Position numbers and translations under genes: made by a program. The notes under the pieces are model-generated. The model worked only from the letters and a program-made list of their open reading frames with translations. It did not search any database and was not told where the DNA came from. A stretch of DNA of 64,000 nt from assembly GCF_038446525.1 (NCBI RefSeq), contig NZ_CP151792.1, forward strand, positions 2,294,001-2,358,000. Direction: 5' to 3'. This stretch comes from Methanolobus sp. ZRKC5 (GTDB lineage Archaea > Halobacteriota > Methanosarcinia > Methanosarcinales > Methanosarcinaceae). Shown here piece after piece: positions 9,250 through 18,186 of this stretch (its first letter is position 1; every line of letters begins with the position of its first letter).

Positions 9250-9696
9250 ATGGCAGATGAAGAAATAAGACATTTAGTCCGTATCATGAATACTGACCTT
9301 CAGGGTAGTCAGCCTGTAATGTATGCGCTGACAGGTATTCGCGGCATTGGGCTTAGAACCTCAAAGATTATAGTCGAAAGCACAGGAGTTAATCCGAAAG
9401 AAACTATCGGTTATCTTCCTGACGAAGACGTTGCAAAGCTCGATGAAGCTATCGCTGATTTCGAAAAGAACATCCCAACCTGGATGCTTAACAGATGTGC
9501 AGACCCACTCTCAGGTGAAAACAAACACCATTTGGGCCAGGACATAATGATGACCTTTAGAGAAGACATAAACAACTTGAAGAAGGTCAGAGCATACCGT
9601 GGTCTGAGGCACGAAAGAGGTCTTAAGGTCAGAGGTCAGAGAACAAAGTCCACAGGAAGGCGTGGCTCAACCATTGGCGTAAGCAAGAAGAAGTAA
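9250..9696 (+). CDS. rps13: 30S ribosomal protein S13 (uS13)
   Basis: 148-residue archaeal S13, part of the small-subunit head that contacts the large subunit and P-site tRNA. The S13 helix-two-turn-helix core is seen at [19 protein letters not shown] and the C-terminal tail at [20 protein letters not shown]. The ATG at 9250 has a strong AAGGAGG at the right distance; the in-frame ATG at 9202 includes the hairpins and Shine-Dalgarno and is rejected. First gene of its operon. Confidence 0.97.
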   Translation: MADEEIRHLVRIMNTDLQGSQPVMYALTGIRGIGLRTSKIIVESTGVNPKETIGYLPDEDVAKLDEAIADFEKNIPTWMLNRCADPLSGENKHHLGQDIMMTFREDINNLKKVRAYRGLRHERGLKVRGQRTKSTGRRGSTIGVSKKK

Positions 9697-9709
9697 ATAA
9701 GGTGATCTC

Positions 9710-10270
9710 ATGGGATATCCAGGTAAAAGTAGAAAGAGTTACGATACTCCTCAACATCCTTGGCAGGCAGCCAGGATGGCAACTGAAGTAGAACTCCTTA
9801 AAAAGTACGGTCTCCGTAACAAAAAGGAACTTTGGAAGGCAGTCAGTATTCTTAGAAAGTATAGGGGAGATGCCCGTAGAATTCTTGCAGAATCTGCGGA
9901 AACAGAACTCACAGGTCATCTTAAGACTGAATCAGGCCAGATTCTCGCCAGACTTAGGAGATATTCAATCCTTTCAGCTGATGCAAATATTGATGATATT
10001 CTTGCACTTGAAGCTGAAACAATTCTGGAGCGCAGATTGCAGACTCAGGTATACAGGCTTGGTCTTGCAAGGACTCCTAGGCAGGCAAGGCAATTTATTA
10101 CACACGGTCACATTGCAATAGACGGCCAGAAAGTAACAATTCCTGGTATGCTTATCTCTCATACTGAAGAGATGAATATCGATTACTATGGCAATTCACC
10201 ACTCACTGGCGAATCACATCCTGAAAGGCCAGCACAGATTGCTTCAGCAGTTGTAGGAAAGGAGGAGTAA
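9710..10270 (+). CDS. rps4: 30S ribosomal protein S4 (uS4)
   Basis: 186-residue archaeal S4, primary 16S rRNA-binding assembly protein. The S4 RNA-binding domain is at about residues 105-165, recognisable by [31 protein letters not shown]. The Shine-Dalgarno AAGGTGATCTC precedes the start. It lies between S13 and S11 in the universal archaeal order and is a candidate regulator of this operon's leader. Confidence 0.97.
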   Translation: MGYPGKSRKSYDTPQHPWQAARMATEVELLKKYGLRNKKELWKAVSILRKYRGDARRILAESAETELTGHLKTESGQILARLRRYSILSADANIDDILALEAETILERRLQTQVYRLGLARTPRQARQFITHGHIAIDGQKVTIPGMLISHTEEMNIDYYGNSPLTGESHPERPAQIASAVVGKEE

Positions 10271-10657
<387 letters not shown>

Positions 10658-10679
10658 AACAATAAATGGATATGAACTC

Positions 10680-11474
10680 ATGACAATGGAAGTAGACATA
10701 CTTGAGCTGTCTGAGAGGTCTGCAAAGTTTATATTGTCTAATGCAAGCGCAGCTCTTGCTAACGGTATAAGGAGAGCATCGCTCTCTGATGTACCAACTC
10801 TTGCTATAGATGATGTAAACATTTACAACAATACTTCAGTCCTCTTTGATGAACAATTAGCTTTAAGGCTTGGCCTTATTCCTTTGACAACAGACATTGG
10901 GGAGTTCGTACCTGTTGAAGAGTGTACCTGCGGTTCAGAATGCCCTGCATGCAAGGTATCTCTGACTCTCAGTGCAGAAGGTCCGAAAATGGTATATTCA
11001 GGTGACCTTGTGTCATCTGATGAAACAGTTCAGGCTGCTGATCAAAAGATTCCTATCATTGACCTGAAGGAAGGTCAGAAGGTAGTTCTTGAAGCGATTG
11101 CTCATATGGGCTATGGCTACGATCATGCAAAATGGCAGGCTGGTGTGGCATGTGGCTACAAGAATATGCCAGTCGTTAAGTTTGAGAACTGTGATCAGTG
11201 TGGTGCATGTGTGGATGAATGTCCACAAGACATTATTCATCTTGGTCCAAACGGTGCAGAAATAACTGGCGACGATAATCTGAAATGCATACTCTGTAAA
11301 CAATGTGAATTAGCTTGTGAAATTGATGCCATTACTGTGTCCGAAGATGAAAGATCTTTCATTTTCACTATGGAATCAGATGGTTCATACACAGTTCAAC
11401 AGTTAATTATAAATGCAGGAACAACTATTAAAGAGAAAGCCAGCCAGTTGGGGCAGATTTTAGAGTCTCTCTGA
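10680..11474 (+). CDS. rpoD: DNA-directed RNA polymerase subunit D (Rpo3) with ferredoxin domain
   Basis: 264-residue archaeal Rpo3, counterpart of bacterial alpha and eukaryotic Rpb3, which dimerises with subunit L to start RNA polymerase assembly. The N-terminal dimerisation segment RSAKFILSNASAALANGIRR is clear. Between about residues 158 and 216 sits a ferredoxin-like insert with eight cysteines in two CX2CX2CX3C groups (near 171-181 and 203-213), as in Methanosarcinales and Sulfolobales, implying two Fe-S clusters. CTCGSECPAC near 82-91 may bind zinc. The start may instead be the ATG six bases downstream. Confidence 0.95.
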   Translation: MTMEVDILELSERSAKFILSNASAALANGIRRASLSDVPTLAIDDVNIYNNTSVLFDEQLALRLGLIPLTTDIGEFVPVEECTCGSECPACKVSLTLSAEGPKMVYSGDLVSSDETVQAADQKIPIIDLKEGQKVVLEAIAHMGYGYDHAKWQAGVACGYKNMPVVKFENCDQCGACVDECPQDIIHLGPNGAEITGDDNLKCILCKQCELACEIDAITVSEDERSFIFTMESDGSYTVQQLIINAGTTIKEKASQLGQILESL

Positions 11475-11524
11475 CTTGGTTTAGGAGATTTACTCTCCTT
11501 ATCTTTATAGTAGTCCTTCATGAT

Positions 11525-11612
11525 GCGGGGGTTGCCCAGCCAGGCCAAAGGCGCTAGGTTGAGGGCCTAGTCTCGTAGGAGTTCGTGTGTTCGAATCACA
11601 CCTCCCGCACCA
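11525..11612 (+). tRNA. tRNA-Leu (anticodon GAG), copy 1
   Basis: 88-base class II tRNA with acceptor arms GCGGGGG/CTCCCGC, anticodon stem CTAGG/CCTAG around the loop TTGAGGG (anticodon GAG), long variable arm, T loop TTCGAAT and an encoded CCA at 11610-11612. Identical over its whole length to copy 2 about 70 bases downstream. Reads CUC/CUU leucine codons. Confidence 0.96.
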
Positions 11613-11683
11613 AACTTTTCAACATGTATATCTTTAGTGAATGTTCTTTCACTTAAATCGACAATTCCATCAGCAAATCTTAT

Positions 11684-11771
11684 GCGGGGGTTGCCCAGCC
11701 AGGCCAAAGGCGCTAGGTTGAGGGCCTAGTCTCGTAGGAGTTCGTGTGTTCGAATCACACCTCCCGCACCA
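11684..11771 (+). tRNA. tRNA-Leu (anticodon GAG), copy 2
   Basis: Exact duplicate of the preceding tRNA-Leu(GAG), including encoded CCA, 159 bases downstream of it. The spacers between the copies differ, so either the duplication is old and the tRNAs are homogenised by gene conversion, or the spacers have diverged faster. Confidence 0.96.
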
Positions 11772-11845
11772 AACTCTTTTTACGTTAATTGTTTGATCAG
11801 TGGTTACTTTTTTGGTTAATGTTGGTATTTATTGTTATATCTTTT

Positions 11846-11935
11846 GTGAGGGTTTTGCTCAGCCAGATTAGAGATGTTAGATTTCGGACTTGGTTTGCTG
11901 AAGGTTTTTGTATTCGAATCAAACCTCTTGCGCTA
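11846..11935 (+). pseudogene. Decayed third copy of tRNA-Leu
   Basis: A 90-base segment aligns end to end with the two tRNA-Leu(GAG) genes, 162 bases after copy 2, so it keeps the same array period. It retains the T loop TTCGAATC but carries about 30 substitutions, roughly two thirds of them G-to-A or C-to-T, a two-base insertion near the D arm, broken anticodon and acceptor pairing and loss of CCA. The position of the anticodon now reads TCG. It is almost certainly non-functional. Confidence 0.75.
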
Positions 11936-12133
11936 GTATTTTGGGATCTGGGTAACTGTAAAACACCGAACTTTAATCAATAGTCTATAAAGTATTTTAA
12001 TTCGAAAGAACAAAACTATTATTTTATTCATTATATCTGTTCTTTAAAAATTATTTAAACTGATTAATTGAATAAACATTAAATTGTAAAAAGACAATAA
12101 TCTGTAAAATAGTATATAGAAGTTGAAACAATT
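11936..12133. other. AT-rich spacer
   Basis: Very AT-rich, no convincing open reading frame. A distant inverted repeat AAAGAACA/TGTTCTTT (about 12006-12046) is the only visible structure. Confidence 0.4.
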
Positions 12134-12265
12134 GGCTCTGTAGAAAGCCTATTGAAATCACTATCTGTAGCTAATATTAGACAAAACGATCACCATTCAG
12201 AAAAATATACAGAAGTTTTATTGACTTCTACTATTGTTTGAATTTTAGAGGATTTCTACAGAGTC
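12134..12265. mobile_element. MITE-like element related to the outer IS at 15368-18596
   Basis: 132 bp bounded by GGCTCTGTAGAAAGCCT on the left and the complement of GACTCTGTAGAAATCCT on the right. These match the 17-base ends of the full-size element at 15368-18596 with one or two differences. The interior has no coding capacity. This is the structure expected of a non-autonomous deletion derivative moved by the same transposase. No clear target duplication is seen. Confidence 0.7.
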
Positions 12266-12339
12266 ATAAGTCGGAAAAATGATTTTTTGCTATTTTTTGA
12301 GTATCAAGATCTACTGTACTACATCAACCAGCAGAAATG

Positions 12340-12350
12340 TATATAATATA
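12340..12350 (+). promoter_or_regulatory. TATA box of the broken ATPase gene
   Basis: TATATAATATA lies about 26 bases before the ATG at 12371, the spacing expected for a leaderless archaeal transcript. Confidence 0.45.
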
Positions 12351-12370
12351 GACTCCTGATACTTAGGATT

Positions 12371-12751
12371 ATGAGTCTATTTATCAATCGCACCGAATAA
12401 TTAGAATTTCTTGAATCCGAATATTCCCGTGATTCTTCATCACTGATCGTAATATATGGAAGAAGGCGTGTTGGTAAAACAGAACTTGTGCTGAAATTCA
12501 TGGCTGGAAAATCTTCTGTCTATTATTTGTCCCAGAAACTTGACCTTGAGCATCAGGTAGAGGACTTTCTTGAAAAGACATCCGAACAACTTGGTATTTA
12601 CCAGCCAAAGATCACTAAATGGGATGCTGCATTGAAATTCATTGCAGAGCAGACCAATGAAAAACCTGTAATTATTATCGATGAAGTACCATACCTTATA
12701 GAAGGCAACAAAGCTTCAATGTCTGCATTTCAGGCTGCATGGGATTATTGA
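12371..12751 (+). pseudogene. N-terminal fragment of an archaeal AAA-type ATPase, with internal stop
   Basis: The frame from ATG 12371 reads MSLFINRTE, then a TAA at 12398-12400, then LEFLESEYSRDSSSLIVIYG followed by Walker A GRRRVGKTE and Walker B VIIIDEVPYL. This is the start of an archaeal ATPase of the DUF234/DUF4143 type, about 125 residues of an expected 400 to 500. The stop probably arose from a CAA, GAA or AAA codon. The frame ends at 12751 exactly where an IS200/IS605-like end begins, so the 3' part was lost to that element. Confidence 0.8.
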
Positions 12752-12818
12752 CGGTAGTTCCAACAGGGGACGTAATTCATCCACCGTTTGAAAACGGTGG
12801 TCTTCTTACTCCAACATG
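12752..12818 (+). mobile_element. Solo right end of an IS200/IS605-type element
   Basis: Directly after the broken ATPase come GGGGACGTAATTCAT and the perfect hairpin CCACCGTT-TGAA-AACGGTGG (about 12781-12800), then TCTTCTTACTCC. This arrangement is the hallmark of IS200/IS605-family right ends, which in TnpB-carrying members also form the 3' part of the omega RNA. No tnpA or tnpB is present. The family assignment rests on motif memory and is not verified by search. Confidence 0.5.
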
Positions 12819-12835
12819 ATAAAAAATATGTGACC

Positions 12836-14218
12836 TTACAGGAGATCCTCCAGTTCCCATACAAGAAATCCTTCATCTTCAAGCAACTTCCTGTCCTCTA
12901 TGTTTCTTGCAGCGATCCCTACATTGAAATTCATGCCAGATACATCGGTAATCAGTTCTATTTTCTCTGAAGTAGAGTTGAGGATGCGTCTTGCTTCATC
13001 CCTGGTAAGCTCCTTATTCTTTATCTCAATTGCCATAACCTCACTTTTTTCACGGTTTATTGCCAGTATATCTATCTCATCTCCTTTCCTGTTCCACCAG
13101 CTTCCAATTTCAGGATATTCGGAAATTAGCCTGCTACTTATCAGCTCTCGGATCATATCCTCAAATAATTTCCCGGTGTAGCTCTGCCACTGTTGTAGAA
13201 CATTTTCCATTATAGGGTCATATTTACCACCCATGTACTGGCTCAATGCAGAATATATGAAACGGCCATAGAACCTGAAGAGATTATCCTTGAGGAAATA
13301 TCTCCCTCTCTTACTCTTTTTTGGGCTGTCTGTAACGGGTATCCTGTACTCAACTATCCCGAGCAGGTCCGCAAGGTCATAGAAATAATGTGAAAGAGAG
13401 TTTGAAGATACGTGTGTCATCTCCGATATTTCGCTTTTGGAACATTTACCTTGAGATATAGCCGATATTATCTCATAATAGGTAGAGTGTTCCTTGCCGA
13501 ATTCTTCGATAAGGATATCCCTTACCTCATCTTTCAGCGGTGCAAACTCGCTGAACACGAGCTTTTCGAGTGCATCAAGGAACCCGGTACACTGATATTT
13601 TTCAAAAAGGCGGTAATAGTAGATCGTTCCTCCAAAAAGGAAATACAGGTCCAGTTTTTCCTGCATATCCGTGATCTCTATTTCATCAAGCATGGCAAAG
13701 GTCTCGTGAACCGTGAAAGGACGAAGTGTCAGTATGTTGTCCGCCCGCTTAAAGAGTGGAGCTTTCTCCTCAATGAATATCTTTCTTATCATACCGATGG
13801 AAGAACCCGATACGATGAGAAAGACCTTGCAATCATCAGACTTCATATCCCAGTATCTCTGGAGCTGGGTAATAAAGGAAGGATATATCTTAAGGAATCT
13901 CTGGAACTCATCGATGGCTATCACTATATCCCTGTCATAGGATGTAATGAACCTGAGAAAATTCTCAGGTTCCTTAACATTTATGTAATCAGGTAGTTCA
14001 AGTTCTTCCCTGAGCATCCTGTCGAACTCGTCCATGAGTATATCTATGCTCTTGTTACTGTCCACAAACAGGTAGAGTGCTTTCCTGTCCCTGCTGAACT
14101 GTTTGATAAGCTCGGTCTTCCCGACCCTTCTTTTGCCGGTTATTACGAGGAAGGACGGTTTGCTTTTGTCGAGGAGGGACATTAGGGAGAGTTCTTTCTC
14201 CCGGTTGTAGAATTCCAC
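12836..14218 (-). CDS. Archaeal ATPase with C-terminal nuclease-like DUF234 domain
   Basis: 460-residue protein of the archaeal P-loop ATPase family (MNS/STAND-like) often found in mobile regions. Walker A is TGKRRVGKTEL and Walker B DIVIAIDEFQRF; a winged-helix segment follows (CSKSEISEMTHVSSNSLSHYF), then a C-terminal PD-(D/E)XK-like domain with GDEIDILAINREKSEVMAIEIKN. The GTG at 14218 is chosen because a TATA box lies about 26 bases upstream, giving a leaderless mRNA, and because MEFYNREKEL matches the family N-terminus. The frame stays open upstream. Role unknown; such proteins are suspected in DNA transactions or defence. Confidence 0.8.
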   Translation of the reverse strand: MEFYNREKELSLMSLLDKSKPSFLVITGKRRVGKTELIKQFSRDRKALYLFVDSNKSIDILMDEFDRMLREELELPDYINVKEPENFLRFITSYDRDIVIAIDEFQRFLKIYPSFITQLQRYWDMKSDDCKVFLIVSGSSIGMIRKIFIEEKAPLFKRADNILTLRPFTVHETFAMLDEIEITDMQEKLDLYFLFGGTIYYYRLFEKYQCTGFLDALEKLVFSEFAPLKDEVRDILIEEFGKEHSTYYEIISAISQGKCSKSEISEMTHVSSNSLSHYFYDLADLLGIVEYRIPVTDSPKKSKRGRYFLKDNLFRFYGRFIYSALSQYMGGKYDPIMENVLQQWQSYTGKLFEDMIRELISSRLISEYPEIGSWWNRKGDEIDILAINREKSEVMAIEIKNKELTRDEARRILNSTSEKIELITDVSGMNFNVGIAARNIEDRKLLEDEGFLVWELEDLL

Positions 14219-14250
14219 AATGATTATTTTTGTAATCATTATATTTATAA
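14219..14250 (-). promoter_or_regulatory. TATA box and inverted repeat before the ATPase
   Basis: On the minus strand TTATAAATAT (14241-14250) is a strong TATA box, and between it and the GTG start sits the inverted repeat ATGATTA-(6)-TAATCAT. A repeat exactly over the transcription start is well placed to act as an operator, possibly for autoregulation. Inference from position only. Confidence 0.5.
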
Positions 14251-14447
14251 CCATTGATGATCGAGTGCGATATGAGAGCAAAGCCCTCAGCATCCTTCTG
14301 GTCAATGGTTACACTTTAAATTTCATGCAGGATTGTTTAAAATATGATCGATTTTGAATCAATGCGATTTAACGCAGTGCAACCAACACGCCGCAAGCGG
14401 CGCTTTGCTGTTGAAATAGTAAAAGATAGTGATGACGTAAAAATAGA

Positions 14448-14801
14448 TCACCTCAATAACCACTTCCACAGAGGCACGAAACTGATGCCATCTTCTTCCT
14501 TTTCAATATCTTCTGTCAGGAGAATAAGTTCTGCATCATTGAGCTTGCTAAACTTGTGCAGACCCTCAGTTTCCCTTGGGTCGATGTCATTAGTATATGA
14601 GACGTCTATGGACTGGAGTTTGCCACCCTCGCTTCTGGCAACAAGATCCCTCTTTTTCCCCATCCAGTAATAGACATCGCAGTTCCTTCTCTTAAGCTCA
14701 ATGAAGTCACAACCGATATTTATAAGCTTCAAATTATCAATGTCTGAGCCTTCACACCCACTCAAGCGTAGCGCTCTCACTACAACTGCCATTGCAAGCA
14801 A
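14448..14801 (-). pseudogene. C-terminal fragment of a DUF4143-type ATPase
   Basis: About 100 residues match the end of DUF4143 ATPases: FIELKRRNCDVYYWMGKKRD, then IDVSYTNDIDPRETEG, LILLTEDIE and the terminal FVPLWKWLL. No P-loop part exists upstream on this strand, and the first residues after the nominal ATG do not look native. It is a different subfamily from the intact neighbour, so the area holds at least three separate ATPase remnants or genes. Confidence 0.65.
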
Positions 14802-14859
14802 TGGGCAGTATCGCTGCTGTGCATTAAGCAGTAAAAAAAATAACGGGTGCCGTTGTAAT

Positions 14860-15207
14860 ATGGAAAATGAATGCCCCTCATGTGGTTCTGATAAAGAATA
14901 TCCCGAACATCTTCTATGTAAGTATTGCTACTATCGAGGTACTGTAGGAGCTGCGAAATTCTTATTATTGCAAACTATGAGGGATAATGGAAATAAATAC
15001 TTGACCGTCGATGAACTTACTGAGCTTGTAAATCAGAACCCACACAAAAAACATAAGGTGACAAGAAGTGCCGTATATAAGATACTTCATCGTTATTCCC
15101 GCTATTATGAACAGGCCAAGAAAAGAAGGCGAGGATATCTTGTACTAAAAAAGAGATTCCTCGAAAGAAAGGCCAGAGGGGAAGACCGCAGATTAAATAT
15201 AAGTTGA
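14860..15207 (+). CDS. Zinc-finger / winged-helix protein, function unknown
   Basis: 115 residues. The N-terminus has CPSC (residues 5-8) and CKYC (about 20-23), a likely zinc site. The middle (FLLLQTMRDNGNKYLTVDELTELV to VTRSAVYKILHRYSRYYE) looks like a winged helix, and the tail is strongly basic (KKRRRGYLVLKKRFLERKARG). The ATG at 14860 follows GGGTG; the frame is open upstream to 14701 but that part lies opposite the ATPase fragment. Probably a DNA-binding protein of a mobile or integrated element. Confidence 0.65.
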   Translation: MENECPSCGSDKEYPEHLLCKYCYYRGTVGAAKFLLLQTMRDNGNKYLTVDELTELVNQNPHKKHKVTRSAVYKILHRYSRYYEQAKKRRRGYLVLKKRFLERKARGEDRRLNIS

Positions 15208-15239
15208 GTTCTCGTCTATCAAAAAGGGTTGATTATTAT

Positions 15240-15367
15240 GCTATGCGATGGAAAATGGTTTTTCCGATCAACAAGCGTGTTAACAAATGGAAAAATTTCA
15301 GAATGACTCAGGAATATTCTAGGAGGGCAAGAGGGATTGACGTTAAGTTGAAAAAAGAGAATATGAG
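15240..15367 (+). pseudogene. Possible 5' part of a gene split by an insertion sequence
   Basis: An open frame with basic residues (MRWKMVFPINKRV, then [19 protein letters not shown]) runs up to the left end of the insertion at 15368. Joined directly to the sequence after the right end at 18596 it stays in frame with the downstream gene (ENM then REKEKNISDILDN). This would make the two flanks one gene, but no target duplication was accounted for, so the join is tentative. Confidence 0.3.
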
Positions 15368-15916
15368 GGCTCTGTAGAAATCCTCATTTGAATAATAAAA
15401 ATAACCTTGACATACCTGTCAAGGTTATGGACTAATATCTTGAATTTGACTTCTTTCACTTGATTCCAATACTTTTTTGCCCTAATCGCTTCCCCATATT
15501 TCCTTTTCAGAACGGAGAACATCGTTTCAACCAGGTTTCTGTTATGATACAATGCTTTGTCAAATTCCCATACCATTTTTCTGCGATATTTGCCTCTGAT
15601 TCTCTTCCTTTTTCTTTGTCTCAAAGGAATCATAGCTATCGAATCTAGTTGTTCTCTTGTTAGTGAATGTATGTCTTCTGAATCATAACCTTTGTCCATT
15701 ACATAGTACTTTGATCTACGAGTTTTGTGGCATTGCTTCAGTAATTTCATTGCATGCTTTGCATCATGCACAGGCTTATCTGATATCTTGAAACCAGTAA
15801 CAATGAACTTTGCAGTATCAATAGAGATACTTGTTTTCAGGAAAGATCTTTGTTTCTTTCCTGTTCTCCAGGAATAATAGTAACTACAGTGGCCACTAGT
15901 AAACCCACTTGAATTA

Positions 15917-16991
15917 TAGTTATTAACTTAACATTTTCAACTTATTATCCAGAAATGTCTCAATCCATTTTCTTGCGAAGCTAATCTTCGATGAACAATC
16001 AATAAACTCCTCAGCAATCAGATTTTTCATATGATCCAGATCTTTCACAAAATTGCGAGAAATAATTCTTTTGACACTTTTCCAGATGAATTCGATTGGA
16101 TTCAAGTCGGGTGAATATGGAGGTAAATAGACCAATTCAATATCATTTGCCTGTGCAAATTCCACTGTATATTTTGCTCGATGTGATCTAAAATTGTCGA
16201 GAATAATTACGATTCTCTCTCCCATGTTATTGTTTTTAACAGCTGATAAAAACGAACATACATCCTCCTTGGTTGAATGTTCTTTGAAATCAATAACAGA
16301 ATTACCATTCAATGCATAAAAACCGAAGGAGTTTGCTTTTATCCTGGTTGTGTTTTTGAAGATGGCAGGTTTATTGAAAGACCATAAACGAACCGTATTT
16401 GATGTTGTTTGGGGAGATGATTCATCAAGAAATCCGATAACGCAATCATCATCGATTAACGGTAAGTTTTTTTTAAACAATCTTCTGCATTTTGTGGTCT
16501 TCGATAATCATGCGCATATGGTTTGGCATGATGCATGCCAAACTTCTTCAAGATCACTAGTATTTGCTTAATGGTGTATTGAACCTTAAATTCATTATAA
16601 ATGAGTTCCTGAACTTCTTTTGTAGACCAATCATCTCTTTCATGTAACATGTCCCTTAGTTTTTCTTTTTGATCATCAGTGAGTTTGGAAGGACATCCTC
16701 CTGAAAACCTAGGCTTTAATCCTTCATATCCGTCTTGATTCCACCGCTCTTGCCATTGATATGCAACGGGTTTTGATATCCCTACAAGTTTAGCTGCTTC
16801 ATTAACAGAAGCTCCTTCATAACGATGTTTAACAAAATATAAACGTTGTAGAACTCGTGTGTCTTTCTCTAATGACTTAATATGTTTAAGCAATTCTTCT
16901 GATGAAAGATGATGCTTTATCGGAATTTGTTCGGGTTTAGCCATACAGTATTGTTATACTCAATTAGTATTAAAAGTTTGGTTAATAACTA
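15917..16991. mobile_element. IS630-family insertion sequence
   Basis: 1075 bp with inverted ends TAGTTATTAAC / GTTAATAACTA and a TA duplicated on both sides (15915-15916 and 16992-16993), the target rule of IS630/Tc1-mariner elements. It sits inside the transposase gene of the outer element between the codons for I and N. Confidence 0.85.
15923..16944 (-). CDS. IS630-family transposase made by -1 frameshift
   Basis: Two overlapping frames. The first (16944-16456) encodes the helix-turn-helix part, with [20 protein letters not shown]. The second (to 15923) encodes the DDE catalytic core, with [20 protein letters not shown] and [20 protein letters not shown] (final E). They meet at TTTAAAAAAAAC near 16460-16475, an A8 slippery run where a -1 shift gives [14 protein letters not shown]. 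Programmed frameshifting at such runs is known in IS630 elements, so the element could be active. Confidence 0.82.
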
Positions 16992-17039
16992 TAATAGCAG
17001 TAATCTCTATCTGCTCTCCGCGTGAATAGAATAGTTTTA

Positions 17040-18186
17040 GAGGATTTCGATATTCCCTCATTTTAGATCATTAAAGTATTCAAACTCAATTATATCCTCT
17101 CATTTTTTATCATTTTGTTTAATTTCTCTTCATTAATCCTTATTTTTAGTATAGCTCCCGCTATCCTAAATTACTCCTTTGGTTTTTAGTGTCCTCAATT
17201 GATGCAGATTAAAACAAAAAGCTGTCATCAACATTTTTGCATTCACTCTTTCTACAGTTGTAACAAGAACCTTTCTGGTTTTAAATATTTCTTTTGTCAC
17301 TGCATACACTCTTTCGCAAGGGACTCTTTTCACACTTATTCTTTCATTTCTGAGGATATCCATTATTCCTAAAGGATGTCCTCTTACAGCTCGTTGCATT
17401 GTTGCTGCAAAACCTTTTGCTATTGCTCCAAAATATCCTTTATCTCTATACACCACTTCACCCTTTTCAGACAGATCAACCTGTGAATCGTGAAGTGATG
17501 CAGTTGTTGTCTCAAATCTTCTGATTAGTTCATAATCCTTATCAATAATTGTATGAAGTTTGTATCCAAAGTGAGATTTACCATTTTTCTTAGTCCAGGT
17601 TCCATCTTTGCTTCTTCTTGTTTTCGCATCTTTTCCTCTGAGTACATCTGCTTTTGCATGTCCTGGATCTGAGTGAATAAAAGTTGCATCCTGGATCATT
17701 CCTTTTTTAATCTTCAAACCAAGAGCATCAAGCTGATTCTGCATTTCATCCCACACCGCTTTTTCTTTACCATTGTCGATAATTCTCTTCCTGAATGACC
17801 AGACAGTTGTACTGTCTGGTACATATTCAGGAAATCCCAGGAATTTCCTAAAGGATATCCTGTCAATACACTGCTTTTCAAGCTCAGCATCAGAAAGACC
17901 ATGCCATTGTTGCAGAACAAGCATCTTGAACATTACAATAACATCAGCTTCAGGCCGTCCGCCTGAAGCTGTTCTGTTTATGTACATTGACTCCAGAATA
18001 GGGCGAAAAGGCTTCCAATCTACTAAATATTCAATTTCAGCAAGCTTATCTCCGACAGATTGGAGACGCTTATATTCTTCATTTAAGGCAAAATCAGTAA
18101 AAGAATCCATAATAGTAAATTTGCTTTGCTATTATTTAAATTTTATTAAATTGTATGAGTATTGATGGTAGTTTCTCGAAATCCTC
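17040..18186. mobile_element. IS5-family insertion sequence
   Basis: 1147 bp bounded by GAGGATTTCGA and its inverted copy, with the 4-bp direct repeat TTTA on each side (17036-17039 and 18187-18190), consistent with IS5-family 4-bp duplications. It interrupts the outer transposase between the codons that read QTLK and LFYS. The transposase gene inside is intact, so this may be the youngest insertion. Confidence 0.85.
17166..18110 (-). CDS. IS5-family transposase
   Basis: 314-residue intact transposase. The N-terminal DUF772-like region (GGRPEADVIVMFKMLVLQQWHGLSDAELEKQ) is followed by the catalytic core with MIQDATFIHSDPGHAK, HFGYKLHTIID, VVYRDKGYFG and the C-terminal E in CERVYAVTKEIF. All three catalytic acidic residues appear present. 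No frameshift or stop is seen. Confidence 0.88.
   Translation of the reverse strand: MDSFTDFALNEEYKRLQSVGDKLAEIEYLVDWKPFRPILESMYINRTASGGRPEADVIVMFKMLVLQQWHGLSDAELEKQCIDRISFRKFLGFPEYVPDSTTVWSFRKRIIDNGKEKAVWDEMQNQLDALGLKIKKGMIQDATFIHSDPGHAKADVLRGKDAKTRRSKDGTWTKKNGKSHFGYKLHTIIDKDYELIRRFETTTASLHDSQVDLSEKGEVVYRDKGYFGAIAKGFAATMQRAVRGHPLGIMDILRNERISVKRVPCERVYAVTKEIFKTRKVLVTTVERVNAKMLMTAFCFNLHQLRTLKTKGVI

Noticed and set aside
11160-11330. Gene fusion of RNA polymerase subunit D with a foreign ferredoxin as a novelty
   Set aside because: Fe-S clusters in Rpo3 are established for several archaeal groups including Methanosarcina.
14344-14670. 108-residue plus-strand frame
   Set aside because: Most of it is the complement of the DUF4143 fragment; its codons do not form a plausible protein.
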